64,000 nt of DNA from positions 1 to 64,000 of the forward strand of contig NZ_QLSU01000046.1 in assembly GCF_003268775.1 (NCBI RefSeq), in the 5' to 3' direction. This document shows, one piece after another, positions 42,717-52,601 of the stretch. The stretch comes from Paraburkholderia unamae (GTDB taxonomy: Bacteria; Pseudomonadota; Gammaproteobacteria; Burkholderiales; Burkholderiaceae). The first letter of the stretch is position 1, and each line of letters begins with the position of its first letter. The notes beneath the pieces are model-generated. The model made no database searches, was not told where the DNA came from, and worked only from the letters and a program-made list of their open reading frames with translations. Made by a program: the position numbers and the translations under genes.

Positions 42717-44513
42717 TTAGCCTCCGCTGCGATGACCCTTTGTCGAGCCGCTCAGCAGCAATGCTGTCTTGACGACGGCGAGATGACTGAGCGCCTGCGG
42801 GAAGTTGCCCGCCAGCGTGCGCGCGCGGACGTCGTATTCTTCCGCGAACAAACCCACGTCGTTAGCGACGGCGAGCACGCGCTCGAACTGGGCGCGGGCG
42901 TCGCTCTCGTCTCCGCGCAGATACAGGCAATCCGCCATCCAGCAGGAGCAGGCGAGAAACGCGCCTTCTTCCGGCGCTTCGCCCTCGCCGCGTCGCCAGC
43001 GACGAATCAGTCCGTCTTCGCCCAGTTCGGCGCGAACCGCATCGATCGTCGCTGACATACGCGGGTCATCGACCCGCATGAAGCCCATCAACGGCATGAG
43101 CAGCAGGCTCGAATCGAGCCCGGTCTCGCCGTAGCTACGTATGAATGCACCGCGCCGGGCGTCCCAGCCGCGTGTGCAGACTTCCTCATAAAGCGTGCGC
43201 TGCAAGCGCTCCGCGCGTTGCACCATCGCGTCGCCTGCGCCTGGCCCGTCTTCACACCAATGCTTGATGAACCGGTCGAGCGCGACCCAGATCATCACGC
43301 GCGAAGTCGTGTAGTGGCGCGGTTCGCCGCGGGTCTCCCAGATCCCGGAGCCTTGCCTTTCGCTGTGATCGAGTAGCCAGCTGACAATACGCTCCTCGAG
43401 CACGGCTTCTTCGGGCGCCGCCCGGATGCCCGCCCGACGCGTGAGATAGAGGCAATCGAGCGCTTCGCCGAAGACGTCCGGCTGATACTGCGTGGCAGCG
43501 GCGTTGCCAAAGCGAACGGGACGCGCACCGTGCCAGCCTGCAAGCGACTTGATATTGCGTTCGGCGGGCACGCGCCGCCCGTCCACGTCATACATGATAT
43601 GAATGTGCGAGCGCGAAGCGCCTAGCGTACGCAACAACCAGTCGCGCCACGCTCGCGCCTCCTCGTGGAAACCCGCTTCGAGCAGCGCTTCCAGCGCGAA
43701 GCTCGCGTCGCGCAGCCAGCAGTAACGATAGTCCCAATTCAGGCAGCCACCGGGCAGCTCCGGCAGCGAAGTCGTCGGCGCCGCGACCATTGCGCCGCTT
43801 GGGCGATAGATCAGCGACTTGAGCGTGAGCAGCGAGCGCCGCACGGGTTGCGGCCACAGCGTGCGGCTGTCGTCGAAGCGCTCGATCCAGCGCCGCCAGT
43901 GACGCTGCGCGTCGTGTAGCGCCGGAATTGCCGATGCGGGATCGACCACTGCGGTATCGCCGTGGCTTAGGCTGAAAGCCACACGTTCGCCTGCATGAAC
44001 CGTGAACACGGCTTCGATGAGGCACTCGTCCCGGCTTTCGAGCTTGGCGTCGCTGCGCAGGTTCATTGCGCCACAACCTGTTTGCAACATTACTGAGGTC
44101 GTCTGGCCGCCGCGATCATGCGCAACCGCATTGCCATCGCCATACGGGCGCAGCAGCAAGCGCATATGCATTGCGACGCTGCCTTCGCAACCTTCAATGA
44201 TGCGCACGAGGCACGGCGTCGTAGTCTCGACCGCCATGAAGTCGATTGCAAGCACGCTGCCGCCTTCACATTCGAAGCTGGTTTCGACAACGAGCGTATC
44301 CGCTTGATAACATCGGCTCGCGCGACGCGGCGGCTCGGCCGACGCAATGCGCCAGAGACCATCGCCCTCGCAACCCAGCATCGAGGCAAAGCAGGGATCG
44401 CTGTCGAAGCGCGGCCAGCATAACCAGTCTATCGAGCCATCGCGGCCCAGGAGCGCGGCACAACGACCGTCTGCAAGGAGCGCGTAATCTTCGATGCTGC
44501 GTGTCATGGTCAT
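42717..44513 (-). CDS. GH15-family glycoside hydrolase (glucoamylase/trehalase type)
   Basis: 598 residues. The GH15 signature is present: LNWDYRYCWLRDASFALEAL, a general-acid region GSGIWETRGEPRHYTTSRVM, and the late FLACSCWMADCLYLRG. An N-terminal beta-sandwich domain (IEDYALLADGRCAALLGRDG, SIDWLCWPRFDSDPCFA) is typical of bacterial intracellular members acting on trehalose or alpha-glucans. No signal peptide, so it is cytoplasmic. It is downstream of, and in the same direction as, the pyruvate-oxidase-like gene (62-base gap); a trehalose or glycogen link is inferred only. Confidence 0.9.
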   Translation of the reverse strand: MTMTRSIEDYALLADGRCAALLGRDGSIDWLCWPRFDSDPCFASMLGCEGDGLWRIASAEPPRRASRCYQADTLVVETSFECEGGSVLAIDFMAVETTTPCLVRIIEGCEGSVAMHMRLLLRPYGDGNAVAHDRGGQTTSVMLQTGCGAMNLRSDAKLESRDECLIEAVFTVHAGERVAFSLSHGDTAVVDPASAIPALHDAQRHWRRWIERFDDSRTLWPQPVRRSLLTLKSLIYRPSGAMVAAPTTSLPELPGGCLNWDYRYCWLRDASFALEALLEAGFHEEARAWRDWLLRTLGASRSHIHIMYDVDGRRVPAERNIKSLAGWHGARPVRFGNAAATQYQPDVFGEALDCLYLTRRAGIRAAPEEAVLEERIVSWLLDHSERQGSGIWETRGEPRHYTTSRVMIWVALDRFIKHWCEDGPGAGDAMVQRAERLQRTLYEEVCTRGWDARRGAFIRSYGETGLDSSLLLMPLMGFMRVDDPRMSATIDAVRAELGEDGLIRRWRRGEGEAPEEGAFLACSCWMADCLYLRGDESDARAQFERVLAVANDVGLFAEEYDVRARTLAGNFPQALSHLAVVKTALLLSGSTKGHRSGG

Positions 44514-44575
44514 ACGCGTGAACTGTGCGCCCCGCCGCCAACGCGCTCAAAGCACATCGAGAGCGGGCATCGCAC

Positions 44576-46372
44576 TCAGGACTTCTTACCGGGAATGACG
44601 CTCGCCATCACCTGGCGTGCCGTGTTCGCAATCATGCTGCGCTCGGCCGGGTCGCCCTCCATCAAGGTCCGTGCGAAGTGGCGCGCCTGCTCGAGCGTCA
44701 CATGCGGCGGCAGCGGCGGCACTTCGGGGTCCGTCTTGACTTCGATTACGACAGGTCGGGACGCCGTCAGCGCCTGCTCCCACGCTTCGCCAAGACGCTC
44801 CGGATCGTCGACATAAATGCCGGTGAGCCCCACTAGCTCGGCAAAACGGTGGTAAGGGACGTTGGGAATATCCTGCGAAGCCTCGAATTTCGGGTCGCCT
44901 TGCATAACGCGCTGTTCCCACGTCACCTGATTCAGATCTTCGTTGTTGAACACCACGCAGATCCAGCACGGGTTTTCCCACTGGCGCCAGTATTTCGCGA
45001 CCGTCACAAGCTCTGCCATATTGTTCATCTGCATCGCGCCGTCGCCCACCAATGCGATGACCGGCCGCTGTGGATGCGCGAACTTGGCCGCAATAGCATA
45101 GGGAACCGCCGCACCCATCGATGCGAGGCCGCCGGAGAGCGAGCACATCATGCCACGGCGGATCTGGAGGTCCCGCGCGTACCAGTTTGCGCATGATCCG
45201 GAATCACTTGTAACTATCGCGCCGTCTGGCAGCCGCGGAGAAAGTTCTGTCACCACACGCTGCGGATTGACCTTGCCACCCGTTGCCGCGCGCGCGCGCT
45301 CTTCGAGGACACGTTGCCAGCGCTCGCCCGCATGGATAATACGGTTGCGCCAGCTGGCGGCCTCCTTCTGTTCAAGCAGCGGCAACAGCGCGCGTAGCGT
45401 CGCCGCGCTGTCGCCCACCAGGCTCACGTCCATCGGATAGCGCAAGCTGAGCATGCCCGCGTCGATGTCGATCTGTACCGCCCGCGCCTCGCCCTCCTTC
45501 GGCAGGAATTCCGAGTAGGGGAAGCCGGAGCCGACCATCAGCAAAGTGTCGCAGGCCGACATCATCTCGTCCGTCGGCTTCGTACCAAGCAAACCGATGC
45601 TGCCCGTCACCCATGGAATATCGTCAGGGACGGCCGCCTTGCCGAGCAGTGCTTTCGCCACGCCTGCGTGCAGGCGCTCGGCAACGGCGATGACCTCGTC
45701 GGTTGCGTGCAGGGCGCCCGCGCCGACAAGCATGGCCACACGATGTCCAGCGTTGAGAACCTCAGCGGCACGCCGCAGGTCTGCCTCGCGGGGCACGACT
45801 TCAGGCGCGGCGTATCCCACGCCCGAGTGCGCGGTGCCATGCTTGCGCGCAGGCGGCTCGTATTCAAGCTCCTGCAAGTCATTGGGCAGCACCATGGCGG
45901 TTACAGTGCGCCGGGAAAGCGCGATACGCACTGCGCGATCCACGACGTGTCTCACCTGCCCCGGCACGCTCGGCTGCTGTATATACGAGCCCGCCACGTC
46001 CTTAAACATCGAAACGAGATCGAGCTCCTGCTGGTAATGCGCACCGAGTGCGGCGCGCGCCTGCTGACCCGCAATGGCGAGCACTGGCATATGGTCCATG
46101 CGTGCATCGTACAAGCCGGTGAGCAGATGGCTCGCGCCGGGGCCGGAAGTGGCGATGCACACACCCAATTCGCCAGTGAATTTGGCGTGTGCGCTCGCCA
46201 TGAACGCCGCCATTTCCTCGTGACGGGCCTGCACGAACTCGATCTTGCCGCGCGCACGCTGAAGCGCGCCGAACATGCCGTTGATGCCATCGCCAGGATA
46301 GCCGAAGATGCGTCGCACGCCCCATTCATATAGACGCTCGATAATGAAGTCGCTTACCGTGTTCGTCGCCAT
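44576..46372 (-). CDS. thiamine-diphosphate-dependent enzyme, pyruvate-oxidase type
   Basis: About 598 residues from ATG 46372 (GGGAGAAAGG upstream). Three ThDP domains: the Pyr domain has IFGYPGDGINGMFGAL and the catalytic Glu in ARHEEMAAFMASAHAK. The central domain has VGAGALHATDEVI and VGSGFPYSEFLP. The PP domain binds Mg-ThDP through VGDGAMQMNNMAEL and FNNEDLNQVTWEQR. The pattern is nearest to pyruvate dehydrogenase (quinone)/PoxB and related oxidases, which yield acetate; acetolactate-synthase-like activity cannot be excluded. Its C-terminus lacks an evident membrane-binding amphipathic tail. Confidence 0.87.
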   Translation of the reverse strand: MATNTVSDFIIERLYEWGVRRIFGYPGDGINGMFGALQRARGKIEFVQARHEEMAAFMASAHAKFTGELGVCIATSGPGASHLLTGLYDARMDHMPVLAIAGQQARAALGAHYQQELDLVSMFKDVAGSYIQQPSVPGQVRHVVDRAVRIALSRRTVTAMVLPNDLQELEYEPPARKHGTAHSGVGYAAPEVVPREADLRRAAEVLNAGHRVAMLVGAGALHATDEVIAVAERLHAGVAKALLGKAAVPDDIPWVTGSIGLLGTKPTDEMMSACDTLLMVGSGFPYSEFLPKEGEARAVQIDIDAGMLSLRYPMDVSLVGDSAATLRALLPLLEQKEAASWRNRIIHAGERWQRVLEERARAATGGKVNPQRVVTELSPRLPDGAIVTSDSGSCANWYARDLQIRRGMMCSLSGGLASMGAAVPYAIAAKFAHPQRPVIALVGDGAMQMNNMAELVTVAKYWRQWENPCWICVVFNNEDLNQVTWEQRVMQGDPKFEASQDIPNVPYHRFAELVGLTGIYVDDPERLGEAWEQALTASRPVVIEVKTDPEVPPLPPHVTLEQARHFARTLMEGDPAERSMIANTARQVMASVIPGKKS

Positions 46373-46833
46373 TTGCCTTTCTCCCGTATATGATGGGCCC
46401 GAATCCGACACTATCGACAGGTCCACCTGAAGCCTGCCGCGCAAACGCCGCACCCGGTTCAGAATCTGACCATCAGGGCGAGCAAACACCAAAGGCGCGT
46501 GACAACTATCGATTCAAAGATGGACACGCAACACCGGCTTACACCAATCGAACCGCCGGCCGTCGAGGCTGCGGCGCGGCATCAAAGCGGTCGGAACGCA
46601 ACGCCCTGTTCATCGGCGCGAGCGCCGAATACGAGTGCCGACTGGGCTTCTGGCTTGCCGCCCTAGGCAGCACCGCGTGCGGGTACGTGCGCGGCGGCGG
46701 GCTAGCCGGGCACATATGCGTCAGTGCGACGCGAACTGACGCCTGGTGCGCGCCGCATCGGGGAGCGATTTGGATGCTGCGTCGCCTGCTCGCCCGGCCT
46801 CGGCTCATGACCGCTGCGCCCCGCGCAAGAACG
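46373..46833. other. intergenic, no gene recognised
   Basis: About 460 bases between the ThDP enzyme start and the PIG-L stop. Open frames are present on both strands but have no domain, no ribosome-binding site and unlikely composition. The promoter of the ThDP-GH15 pair should lie at the left edge; no consensus boxes were clear. Confidence 0.4.
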
Positions 46834-47556
46834 CTATGCCCGGGTTACGCGCCAGTAGCGCTCGGGTTTTGCCAGATCGGCCGGAAAACGTGCGTCAAAA
46901 GCGCGTAGCTGACTTGCATACTCAAGGATGGCCAGGCGCTTGGCCGTGAGCGCGCGTGCGGCGAGCCGTGCCGGGCGCCAGGTTTCGTCAAGTGGTGTGA
47001 CGTGCAGCCCTGCTGCTTCGAGTTCGGCCAACCGCTTTGCCACCACGCCGCGCGTCGTGCGATGAATTGCCTCCTCGTAAGCGATACAGGACTCCAACCC
47101 GCCAGTGCACAGCAGGAGTTCCCACGCCTTGCCCACGCACATGTGGTCCGGGTGACGCACGCCCAGCGGCGCCACGAACGCTTCGTCGCCCGCACGCATA
47201 GATTCGCAGTGCTTTTTAACTTCCTCTGCAAGCGTGGCGACATCAGGCAGTCGACCATATTGACCGTCCAGGAACGGCAACCGCAGCGCTCGCGCGCCGC
47301 AGTGCTCAAGGGCACGATTGTCCTCGCGACAGCGTTCGTCCAATGCTTGCGTCGAATTGCCGAAGCCCGCCGCGCGATCCCACTCCGTATGCTGTGGATG
47401 GTCTGGAGCCCCAGCGAATACGGTACAGACGCATGCTCCCGGATACCCAGCGAGCAGCGCGGCACAGCCAAAGACTGCGTCGTCGAGATGGGGAGAGACG
47501 ACGAACAGCGCAGAACTTGCGCCCGCCATTGCGCCTCGCTGACGATCAAAAGACAT
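46834..47556 (-). CDS. PIG-L/LmbE-family deacetylase
   Basis: About 240 residues from ATG 47556 (GAGGAGG upstream). Zn-site motifs of the family are present: VVSPHLDDAVFGCAALLAG and GVRHPDHMCVGKA. These enzymes remove N-acetyl groups from sugars or mycothiol-like compounds. The residues between the motifs (LPFLDGQYGRLPDVATLAEE) are ordinary for the family. It stands alone; the substrate is unknown. Confidence 0.88.
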   Translation of the reverse strand: MSFDRQRGAMAGASSALFVVSPHLDDAVFGCAALLAGYPGACVCTVFAGAPDHPQHTEWDRAAGFGNSTQALDERCREDNRALEHCGARALRLPFLDGQYGRLPDVATLAEEVKKHCESMRAGDEAFVAPLGVRHPDHMCVGKAWELLLCTGGLESCIAYEEAIHRTTRGVVAKRLAELEAAGLHVTPLDETWRPARLAARALTAKRLAILEYASQLRAFDARFPADLAKPERYWRVTRA

Positions 47557-48008
47557 TGCGGCCTCCTCTTTCCGCCCCGCCAAACACCACTGTCAGGGCC
47601 GCCCGCTCTCAGACAACTTCTTCGCCATACCCCGGTATCGCGACTCCGAGCATGCATACCCAGCGTAGAGTTCGGTGCCCGTCGCGCCGCACGTGACACG
47701 CGCAACTCTGGTGCCCATGGGCGCTCTCCCCGGGTATTGGAGCCCAGGCATGGGGCATGCGCGACGGAAGCCGCCCGTCGCGCTGCAATATTCACGAACC
47801 TGCGCAGAGGAGCTAAGACCATGAGGACGATCATTACCCTACGGGCGCGCTGCACGGTGCAGGCGAGGCCGGGCATCGGAACGTGCGGCCCGGACTCGCA
47901 GATCCAGCGCATTCGCGCGAACTCGTCAAGTTGCGAGAGGCAAGCGCGACCTGACGCCGCCGATGAGGGCCACCGTGCGAGCCACTTCCATGTTTTGCAA
48001 GACAAGCC
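47557..48008. other. intergenic divergent region
   Basis: About 450 bases between the PIG-L gene (minus) and the enolase-superfamily gene (plus). Apart from a weak small frame at 47821, nothing is recognisable. Promoters for both directions are expected here. Confidence 0.4.
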
Positions 48009-48024
48009 ATGGGCGGTGGCGTGA
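47821..48024 (+). CDS. possible small hypothetical protein
   Basis: A 67-codon frame (MRTIITLRARCTVQARPGIG start) with AGAGGAGC 9-16 bases upstream. It overlaps the start of the enolase-superfamily gene by 16 bases in another frame, which would allow translational coupling. Composition is Arg/Cys/Gln-rich with no domain, so it may equally be a leader frame or chance. Confidence 0.25.
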   Translation: MRTIITLRARCTVQARPGIGTCGPDSQIQRIRANSSSCERQARPDAADEGHRASHFHVLQDKPWAVA

Positions 48025-49115
48025 ACGCGTCGCGTGTTACCAGGCTCGAAGCCCGCGCCTTTGCGATCCCCACTGACAGCCCCGAGGCTGACGGCACCAT
48101 CGCGTGGCGCTCGACCACTCTCGTGCTCTGCGAGATCGACGCGATCGGCTTCACGGGTATCGGCTACACCTATGCGCATGCGAGTGCCGCGTCGCTAATA
48201 GGCACTGTGCTGGCCGACGCGGTGCACCGCTACGACGTTTTCGACATTGCTCGCATCAACCTTCAGATGCAGCGCGAAGTGCGAAACATCGGCCGTCGGG
48301 GTCTCGCTGCCTGCGCAATTTCCGCCGTCGATTCCGCGCTCTGGGACCTCAAGGCGAAAGCGCTTGGCTTGCCGTTGTGCGTGCTGCTCGGCATGCAGCG
48401 CGAAAGCGTGCCTGTCTATGGTAGTGGCGGATTCACAACCTACGACATCGATACATTGCAGCGCCAATTGGGCGGTTGGGTGAATGACGACGGCTGCGAG
48501 TGGGTCAAGATGAAAGTCGGATCGAGCCCACGCAACGACCCTGCGCGCGTGGAAGCAGCGCGCCAGGCGATTGGCAGCGCCGGTCTGTTCGTCGATGCCA
48601 ACGGCGCATACGAGTTCAAGGAGGCGCAACGTCTTGCCGAATACTTTGCGACTCAGGGTGTGCAGTGGTTCGAAGAACCGGTGTCCTCGGACGACCACAG
48701 CGGCCTAGCCGCACTGCGAGCCGGGCTTCCTCCGGGCATGGCACTCGCGGCGGGCGAGTACGGCTATACCGCGGACGATTTCCGCGCGTTGCTCGATATG
48801 CGCGCCGTAGACGTGCTGCAGGTCGACGCAACGCGCTGTTGCGGCATCAGCGGATTTCTCCAGGCCGACGCGCTGTGCGATGCCTGGCATGCGCCGCTTT
48901 CTGCCCACTGCGCTCCCGCATTGCATTTGCATGTGGCATGCGCGGCACGACGCCTGCAACACATCGAATGGTTCCACGACCACGCGAGAATCGAGGGCAT
49001 GTTATTCGATGGCGCACCGCAACTGCGTGGTGGCCAGATTGCGCCCGACCTTACACGGCTGGGCAACGGACTCGCATTCCGGCATGCCGATGGTCAACGC
49101 TTTGCCCTTAACTGA
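48009..49115 (+). CDS. enolase-superfamily (mandelate racemase/muconate cycloisomerase) enzyme
   Basis: 368 residues. The capping domain is followed by a barrel with the expected residues: the Lys pair in WVKMKVGSS (~168-170), metal ligands in VDANGAY (~197), WFEEPVSSDD (~223) and AAGEYGYT (~249), and a late His in LSAHCAPALH (~299). The Kx K motif and late His suggest a two-base racemase or acid-sugar dehydratase. An enolate intermediate is certain for the family, the substrate is not. The start is ATG 48009; a GTG at 48021 is possible. The next gene is convergent. Confidence 0.87.
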   Translation: MGGGVNASRVTRLEARAFAIPTDSPEADGTIAWRSTTLVLCEIDAIGFTGIGYTYAHASAASLIGTVLADAVHRYDVFDIARINLQMQREVRNIGRRGLAACAISAVDSALWDLKAKALGLPLCVLLGMQRESVPVYGSGGFTTYDIDTLQRQLGGWVNDDGCEWVKMKVGSSPRNDPARVEAARQAIGSAGLFVDANGAYEFKEAQRLAEYFATQGVQWFEEPVSSDDHSGLAALRAGLPPGMALAAGEYGYTADDFRALLDMRAVDVLQVDATRCCGISGFLQADALCDAWHAPLSAHCAPALHLHVACAARRLQHIEWFHDHARIEGMLFDGAPQLRGGQIAPDLTRLGNGLAFRHADGQRFALN

Positions 49116-49130
49116 ACAGGTGCTAACCTT

Positions 49131-50174
49131 TCATCGAAGGCACGCCCGCACCTGCCTGCGCAGGCGTCCGAACGCCATCGCGAGTCCTAAGAGGCCGAGC
49201 GCCACCCCGCCCATTACAGCATGAACGTGCCGCTCAGTGAAAAGCGGTACGAACCCGTCTTGTGCTTCGTCGTCGAAGCGCCCGTGCGCGCCAAAGTCTC
49301 CCGCGACGGGCATGTATAGATTCTCCGGCGCATCCGCCGGGCGCGGCGCATCAGTGAGCTGACCGCGGTATCCGGCTCGCGCGAGATAGTGATCGACAAG
49401 ACCCGGTGCCAGAAGGTCGGCGACAATCGCGCGCGACGTAGACCAGCCGAGCCAAAGCGTACGCCGACGATGCTCTGCCGCGAAGCGTATCGCGCGGGCA
49501 GCCACCTCCGGTTGGTAGACGGGTGCGACCGGCCGCGCGCGCCGCCCGGTGCGATTAGCTGCCCAATCAAACTGCGGCGTATTGATAGCCGGCAGATCAA
49601 CGAGCGAAAGCCGTATTTCGAGTCCGTCGTGGATCAGTTCCGAGCGCAAGGCATCCGTGAAACCGCGTACTGCGAACTTCGCACCGCAATAAGCGGATTG
49701 CAGAGGCACAGCGCGCGATGCGAGTGCCGATCCAACGTTGACGATGGCGCCACGATTGCGCTGGCGCATACGTGCTAGCGCCGCCATCGTGCCATAGACC
49801 TGGCCCAGATAGGTCACCTGCGTTGCTCGCTCGAAATCGCGGGCAGACAGCGCTGAGACCGGGGCGAATACTGTCGCCATTGCTACATTGACCCATACAT
49901 CGATCTCACCGAGTTCGCGTTCAATGCGCCCTGCTGCCGCATCGACGGCCTGTGCATCGGCCATGTCAACCGGCACCGCCAGGGCGCCAACGCCTCGTAG
50001 CGCCTCCAGCTGCTCGGCAAGACGCACGACGCGCTCAGGCTCACGCGAGAGCAGCGCCACGTCATAGCCGGCGCGCGCGAACTCTTCGGCGCAGGCGCGG
50101 CCGACACCCGCGCCTGCGCCCGTAACGACGACGACCCTGCGGGCCGGCGCCTTGGGCATGAGATGCGTTCCCAC
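49131..50174 (-). CDS. short-chain dehydrogenase/reductase with C-terminal membrane segment
   Basis: About 347 residues if translation starts at GTG 50174, which has GGAGG four bases upstream; ATG 50159 is in frame but too far from it. Rossmann motif VVVVTGAGAGVGRACAEEFA, the Asn region, NVGSALASRAVPLQSAYCGA with the YxxxK centre. The last ~45 residues go beyond the normal SDR fold and end in a hydrophobic helix (VMGGVALGLLGLAMAFG), suggesting membrane attachment. Substrate unknown. Confidence 0.88.
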   Translation of the reverse strand: MGTHLMPKAPARRVVVVTGAGAGVGRACAEEFARAGYDVALLSREPERVVRLAEQLEALRGVGALAVPVDMADAQAVDAAAGRIERELGEIDVWVNVAMATVFAPVSALSARDFERATQVTYLGQVYGTMAALARMRQRNRGAIVNVGSALASRAVPLQSAYCGAKFAVRGFTDALRSELIHDGLEIRLSLVDLPAINTPQFDWAANRTGRRARPVAPVYQPEVAARAIRFAAEHRRRTLWLGWSTSRAIVADLLAPGLVDHYLARAGYRGQLTDAPRPADAPENLYMPVAGDFGAHGRFDDEAQDGFVPLFTERHVHAVMGGVALGLLGLAMAFGRLRRQVRACLR

Positions 50175-50303
50175 GGGACCTCCAGAATGACTAAGGGCAG
50201 AGAACACTGCGACGCATCGTGCATGCCTGGATGGCTCGCGCCTGGCAACTTAAAGCGAAGCTGCCTGGGATAGGACAGCAAATGCTCCCCTCAACAGGGC
50301 AAC

Positions 50304-51620
50304 TCAAACGGCTGTCACTGCTGTCCGCGAGCGCACCCGAGCTAGCTTCTTCGCCGCAGAGGGCCGCGCGGGCTGGGACAATGTGCCGCTCGCTTCGGGC
50401 TCCTGCGTCTTGGCCGCTTTACCTTGCACTCCGTGCCTTGGTCCGCTAGCCCGCGCTTTCCGCCTCGACTGCTCCAGCAAAGCTGCGAGGCTCGCACCAC
50501 CCCGCTCGTCTTTGTTCTCCTGGCGCAATGCCTTGCGCGCGCGGCGTCTTGCATCTCTATTGAGAAAAACGACCAACGCGGCTTCGTCAGCACTGAGCCT
50601 ACTGCGATGCACGGAACGGAGCGCCTGCGCCAAGGCGCCCGCTTCGAATGCTTCGAGCACCGCCGGATGGACATAGCACTTGCGGCAGACCGACGGCGTA
50701 TTACGCAGAAGTTGTGAGACCTGTTTGATGGTTTCCACGACGTGTGCGCGGGCCTGTGTCACCGTCGTCCATTCCAGCTTGCTCAGGGCCGAGAGCGCGA
50801 ACACGCTGCCAGCCCATGTGCGATAGTCCTTCGCAGTAAATTCGGCAGCCGTGATCTCATGCAGATAGTCGTTGATGTCCGACGAATTGACAGTATGTGC
50901 GGCCCGATCGGCATCAAGATACTGGAAAAGGTCCCGACCGGGCAGTTCCATACAGTGTCGAACGACCCTCGCAATGCGCGCATCACTGACAGCGACGTCG
51001 TGCTCGATACCGCTCTTGCCGCGAAACTTGAAGCGCAGTTGCTCAGATGAAACTTTCAGATGACACTTCCGCAGTGTCGTCAGGCCATACGAGCGATTTT
51101 CCCGCGCGTACTCCTCACTGCCCACGCGAATCAGAGTGATATCGAGAAGGCGGACGACCGCAGCCAATACCTTGTCTCGCGGCATGCCGTCGAGCATGAG
51201 GTCGCGCGCCACCCGCGCGCGCAATTTCGGCAACGCAGCGCCAAATGCCAGCATGCGCTCGAACTTGGTCGCGTCGCGCGTTTCACGCCAGCGCGGATGA
51301 TAGCGGTACTGCTTGCGCCCACGGGCATCACGGCCCGTCGCCTGCAAATGACCGCGCGCATCGGGACAGATCCAGACGTCCGTGTACGCAGGCGGGATGG
51401 CCAGCGCATTGATGCGGCGAATCTCTGCGTCGTCCTGAATGCGGGCGCCTTGTGTGTTGTAGTAAGCGAAGGTGTCGCCGACGCGTTCGCGTCTATAACC
51501 CGGACGCGAATCGTCGACGTAGCGCAGACCCGGGGGCGCGGACTCCGTGCGCGATATGGCGACCCCGCTCCCCGTGCTGTGACGTTTTCGGCTTACTGAT
51601 CTTGTACGAACTGTCGCCAC
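50304..51620 (-). CDS. DNA topoisomerase IB (eukaryote/poxvirus-like)
   Basis: 438 residues. The N-terminal topo IB domain (GLRYVDDSRPGYRRER, INALAIPPAYTDVWICP, HLQATGRDARGRKQYRYHPR) is followed by the catalytic core. Catalytic residues are seen in TLIRVGSEEYARENRSYGLT, ITAAEFTAKDYRTWAG and the nucleophile Tyr in NTPSVCRKCYVHPAV. A Lys/Arg-rich tail of ~90 residues follows. It relaxes supercoils through a 3'-phosphotyrosine. Bacterial members of this family are scattered and commonly acquired by transfer. Confidence 0.92.
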   Translation of the reverse strand: MATVRTRSVSRKRHSTGSGVAISRTESAPPGLRYVDDSRPGYRRERVGDTFAYYNTQGARIQDDAEIRRINALAIPPAYTDVWICPDARGHLQATGRDARGRKQYRYHPRWRETRDATKFERMLAFGAALPKLRARVARDLMLDGMPRDKVLAAVVRLLDITLIRVGSEEYARENRSYGLTTLRKCHLKVSSEQLRFKFRGKSGIEHDVAVSDARIARVVRHCMELPGRDLFQYLDADRAAHTVNSSDINDYLHEITAAEFTAKDYRTWAGSVFALSALSKLEWTTVTQARAHVVETIKQVSQLLRNTPSVCRKCYVHPAVLEAFEAGALAQALRSVHRSRLSADEAALVVFLNRDARRRARKALRQENKDERGGASLAALLEQSRRKARASGPRHGVQGKAAKTQEPEASGTLSQPARPSAAKKLARVRSRTAVTAV

Positions 51621-51817
51621 GACTCGCCCCGAGAGAGCCTTATTGCGATCCGATGCGCAATCGCCGTGCCGATAGCCTTGCTACGTGCAGTATCGGCGTA
51701 TCGGCGTTTGCCGGACTCCACGCTTCTACCCGCTTGCTGGATTTCGATGTGGTACTTACGGCATTGGGCATCCGTTGTGCGCTTTCCATGGTTCCTGCTT
51801 CGTCACGAATAAGCCCA

Positions 51818-52013
51818 ATGAACCTCGACCGGATCTACACGCAGATGTGGTTGTATCTCACTACCGCTGCCAGCGAAGACGATCAGCCATTCAAGCTAAT
51901 GCAGGCGGCAACGATTAGCTTGGATGGCGCTCCCAATGTTCGAACCGTCGAGCTTCGGCGCGTGAACGAACAGCAGAACGTGATCGCATTCCACACCGAC
52001 TTGCGTTCCCCAA
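51818..52013 (+). pseudogene. pyridoxamine-5'-phosphate-oxidase-like gene, N-terminal fragment
   Basis: ATG 51818 opens MNLDRIYTQMWLYLTTAASE, followed by MQAATISLDGAPNVRTVELR and IAFHTDLRSPTP, the expected N-terminal strand pattern of a PNPOx-fold (FMN-binding split-barrel) protein. After about residue 64 the sequence stops resembling the family and instead reads, on the other strand, as an SDR gene. The gene is thus cut off at a junction near 52010-52016. Confidence 0.65.
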
Positions 52014-52268
52014 CACCACATCAAGCCTTCCGTTGTCGCGCTGGATACGATCGTAGAGTCGATCAAGGTCGGCGAGATTGCTCGCGTCCCCCTGCACGCC
52101 GACGGCACCGTTCCCGATTTCTTCGACCGCCTCGTCCAGACGAGTTTGTCTACGTCCGGTGATATAAACCTTCGCGCCTTCGTCTGCGAAGAGTCTGGCG
52201 CTGGCAAGGCCAATGCCTTCGCTGCCGCCGGTGATTGCCACAACCTTGTTCTCGAATCGTCTTGCCAT
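52014..52268 (-). pseudogene. short-chain dehydrogenase, N-terminal fragment
   Basis: ATG 52268 opens MARRFENKVVAITGGSEGIG, then LASARLFADEGAKVYITGRR, GDASNLADLDRLYDRIQRDN and GRLDVVLGNA. This is the first ~85 residues of an SDR (Rossmann motif TGGSEGIG and the NA of NNAG). The catalytic Ser-Tyr-Lys half is gone: the frame runs into the tail-to-tail PNPOx fragment. It cannot be functional. Confidence 0.7.
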
Positions 52269-52601
52269 ATTCGTTCTGATTCCCGTGCCGCCAACCCGGG
52301 CAAGGCCACGCAAAGCCTTGTCAAGCAAGGAGTTGCGGGGGATTTTCATATTTCGCTGGATGGGCAGAAATAACCAACACCACATCGGCCCGTTTGGGAT
52401 GGGCCAGGATGAATCCTCGAGGCTTGCATGTCTCGCAGAGTTGGTCCGGCCGTGCGCCGAACGAAGGATGGAAGCGAACCACCTTCATCCCTAACGTACG
52501 AAAAAATCCGCTTCTTGACGGCACCCCGAAAGCGTCACAGCGACAGTCATCATTCGTTTGCTTGCTCTCATGCGACCCCGCATAAATTCTCAGGATCCGC
52601 G

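Noticed and set aside
46390..46908. 172-codon plus-strand frame upstream of the PIG-L gene end
   Set aside because: No ribosome-binding site, no domain, Arg/Gly/Cys-rich; it overlaps the 3' end of the PIG-L gene on the other strand.
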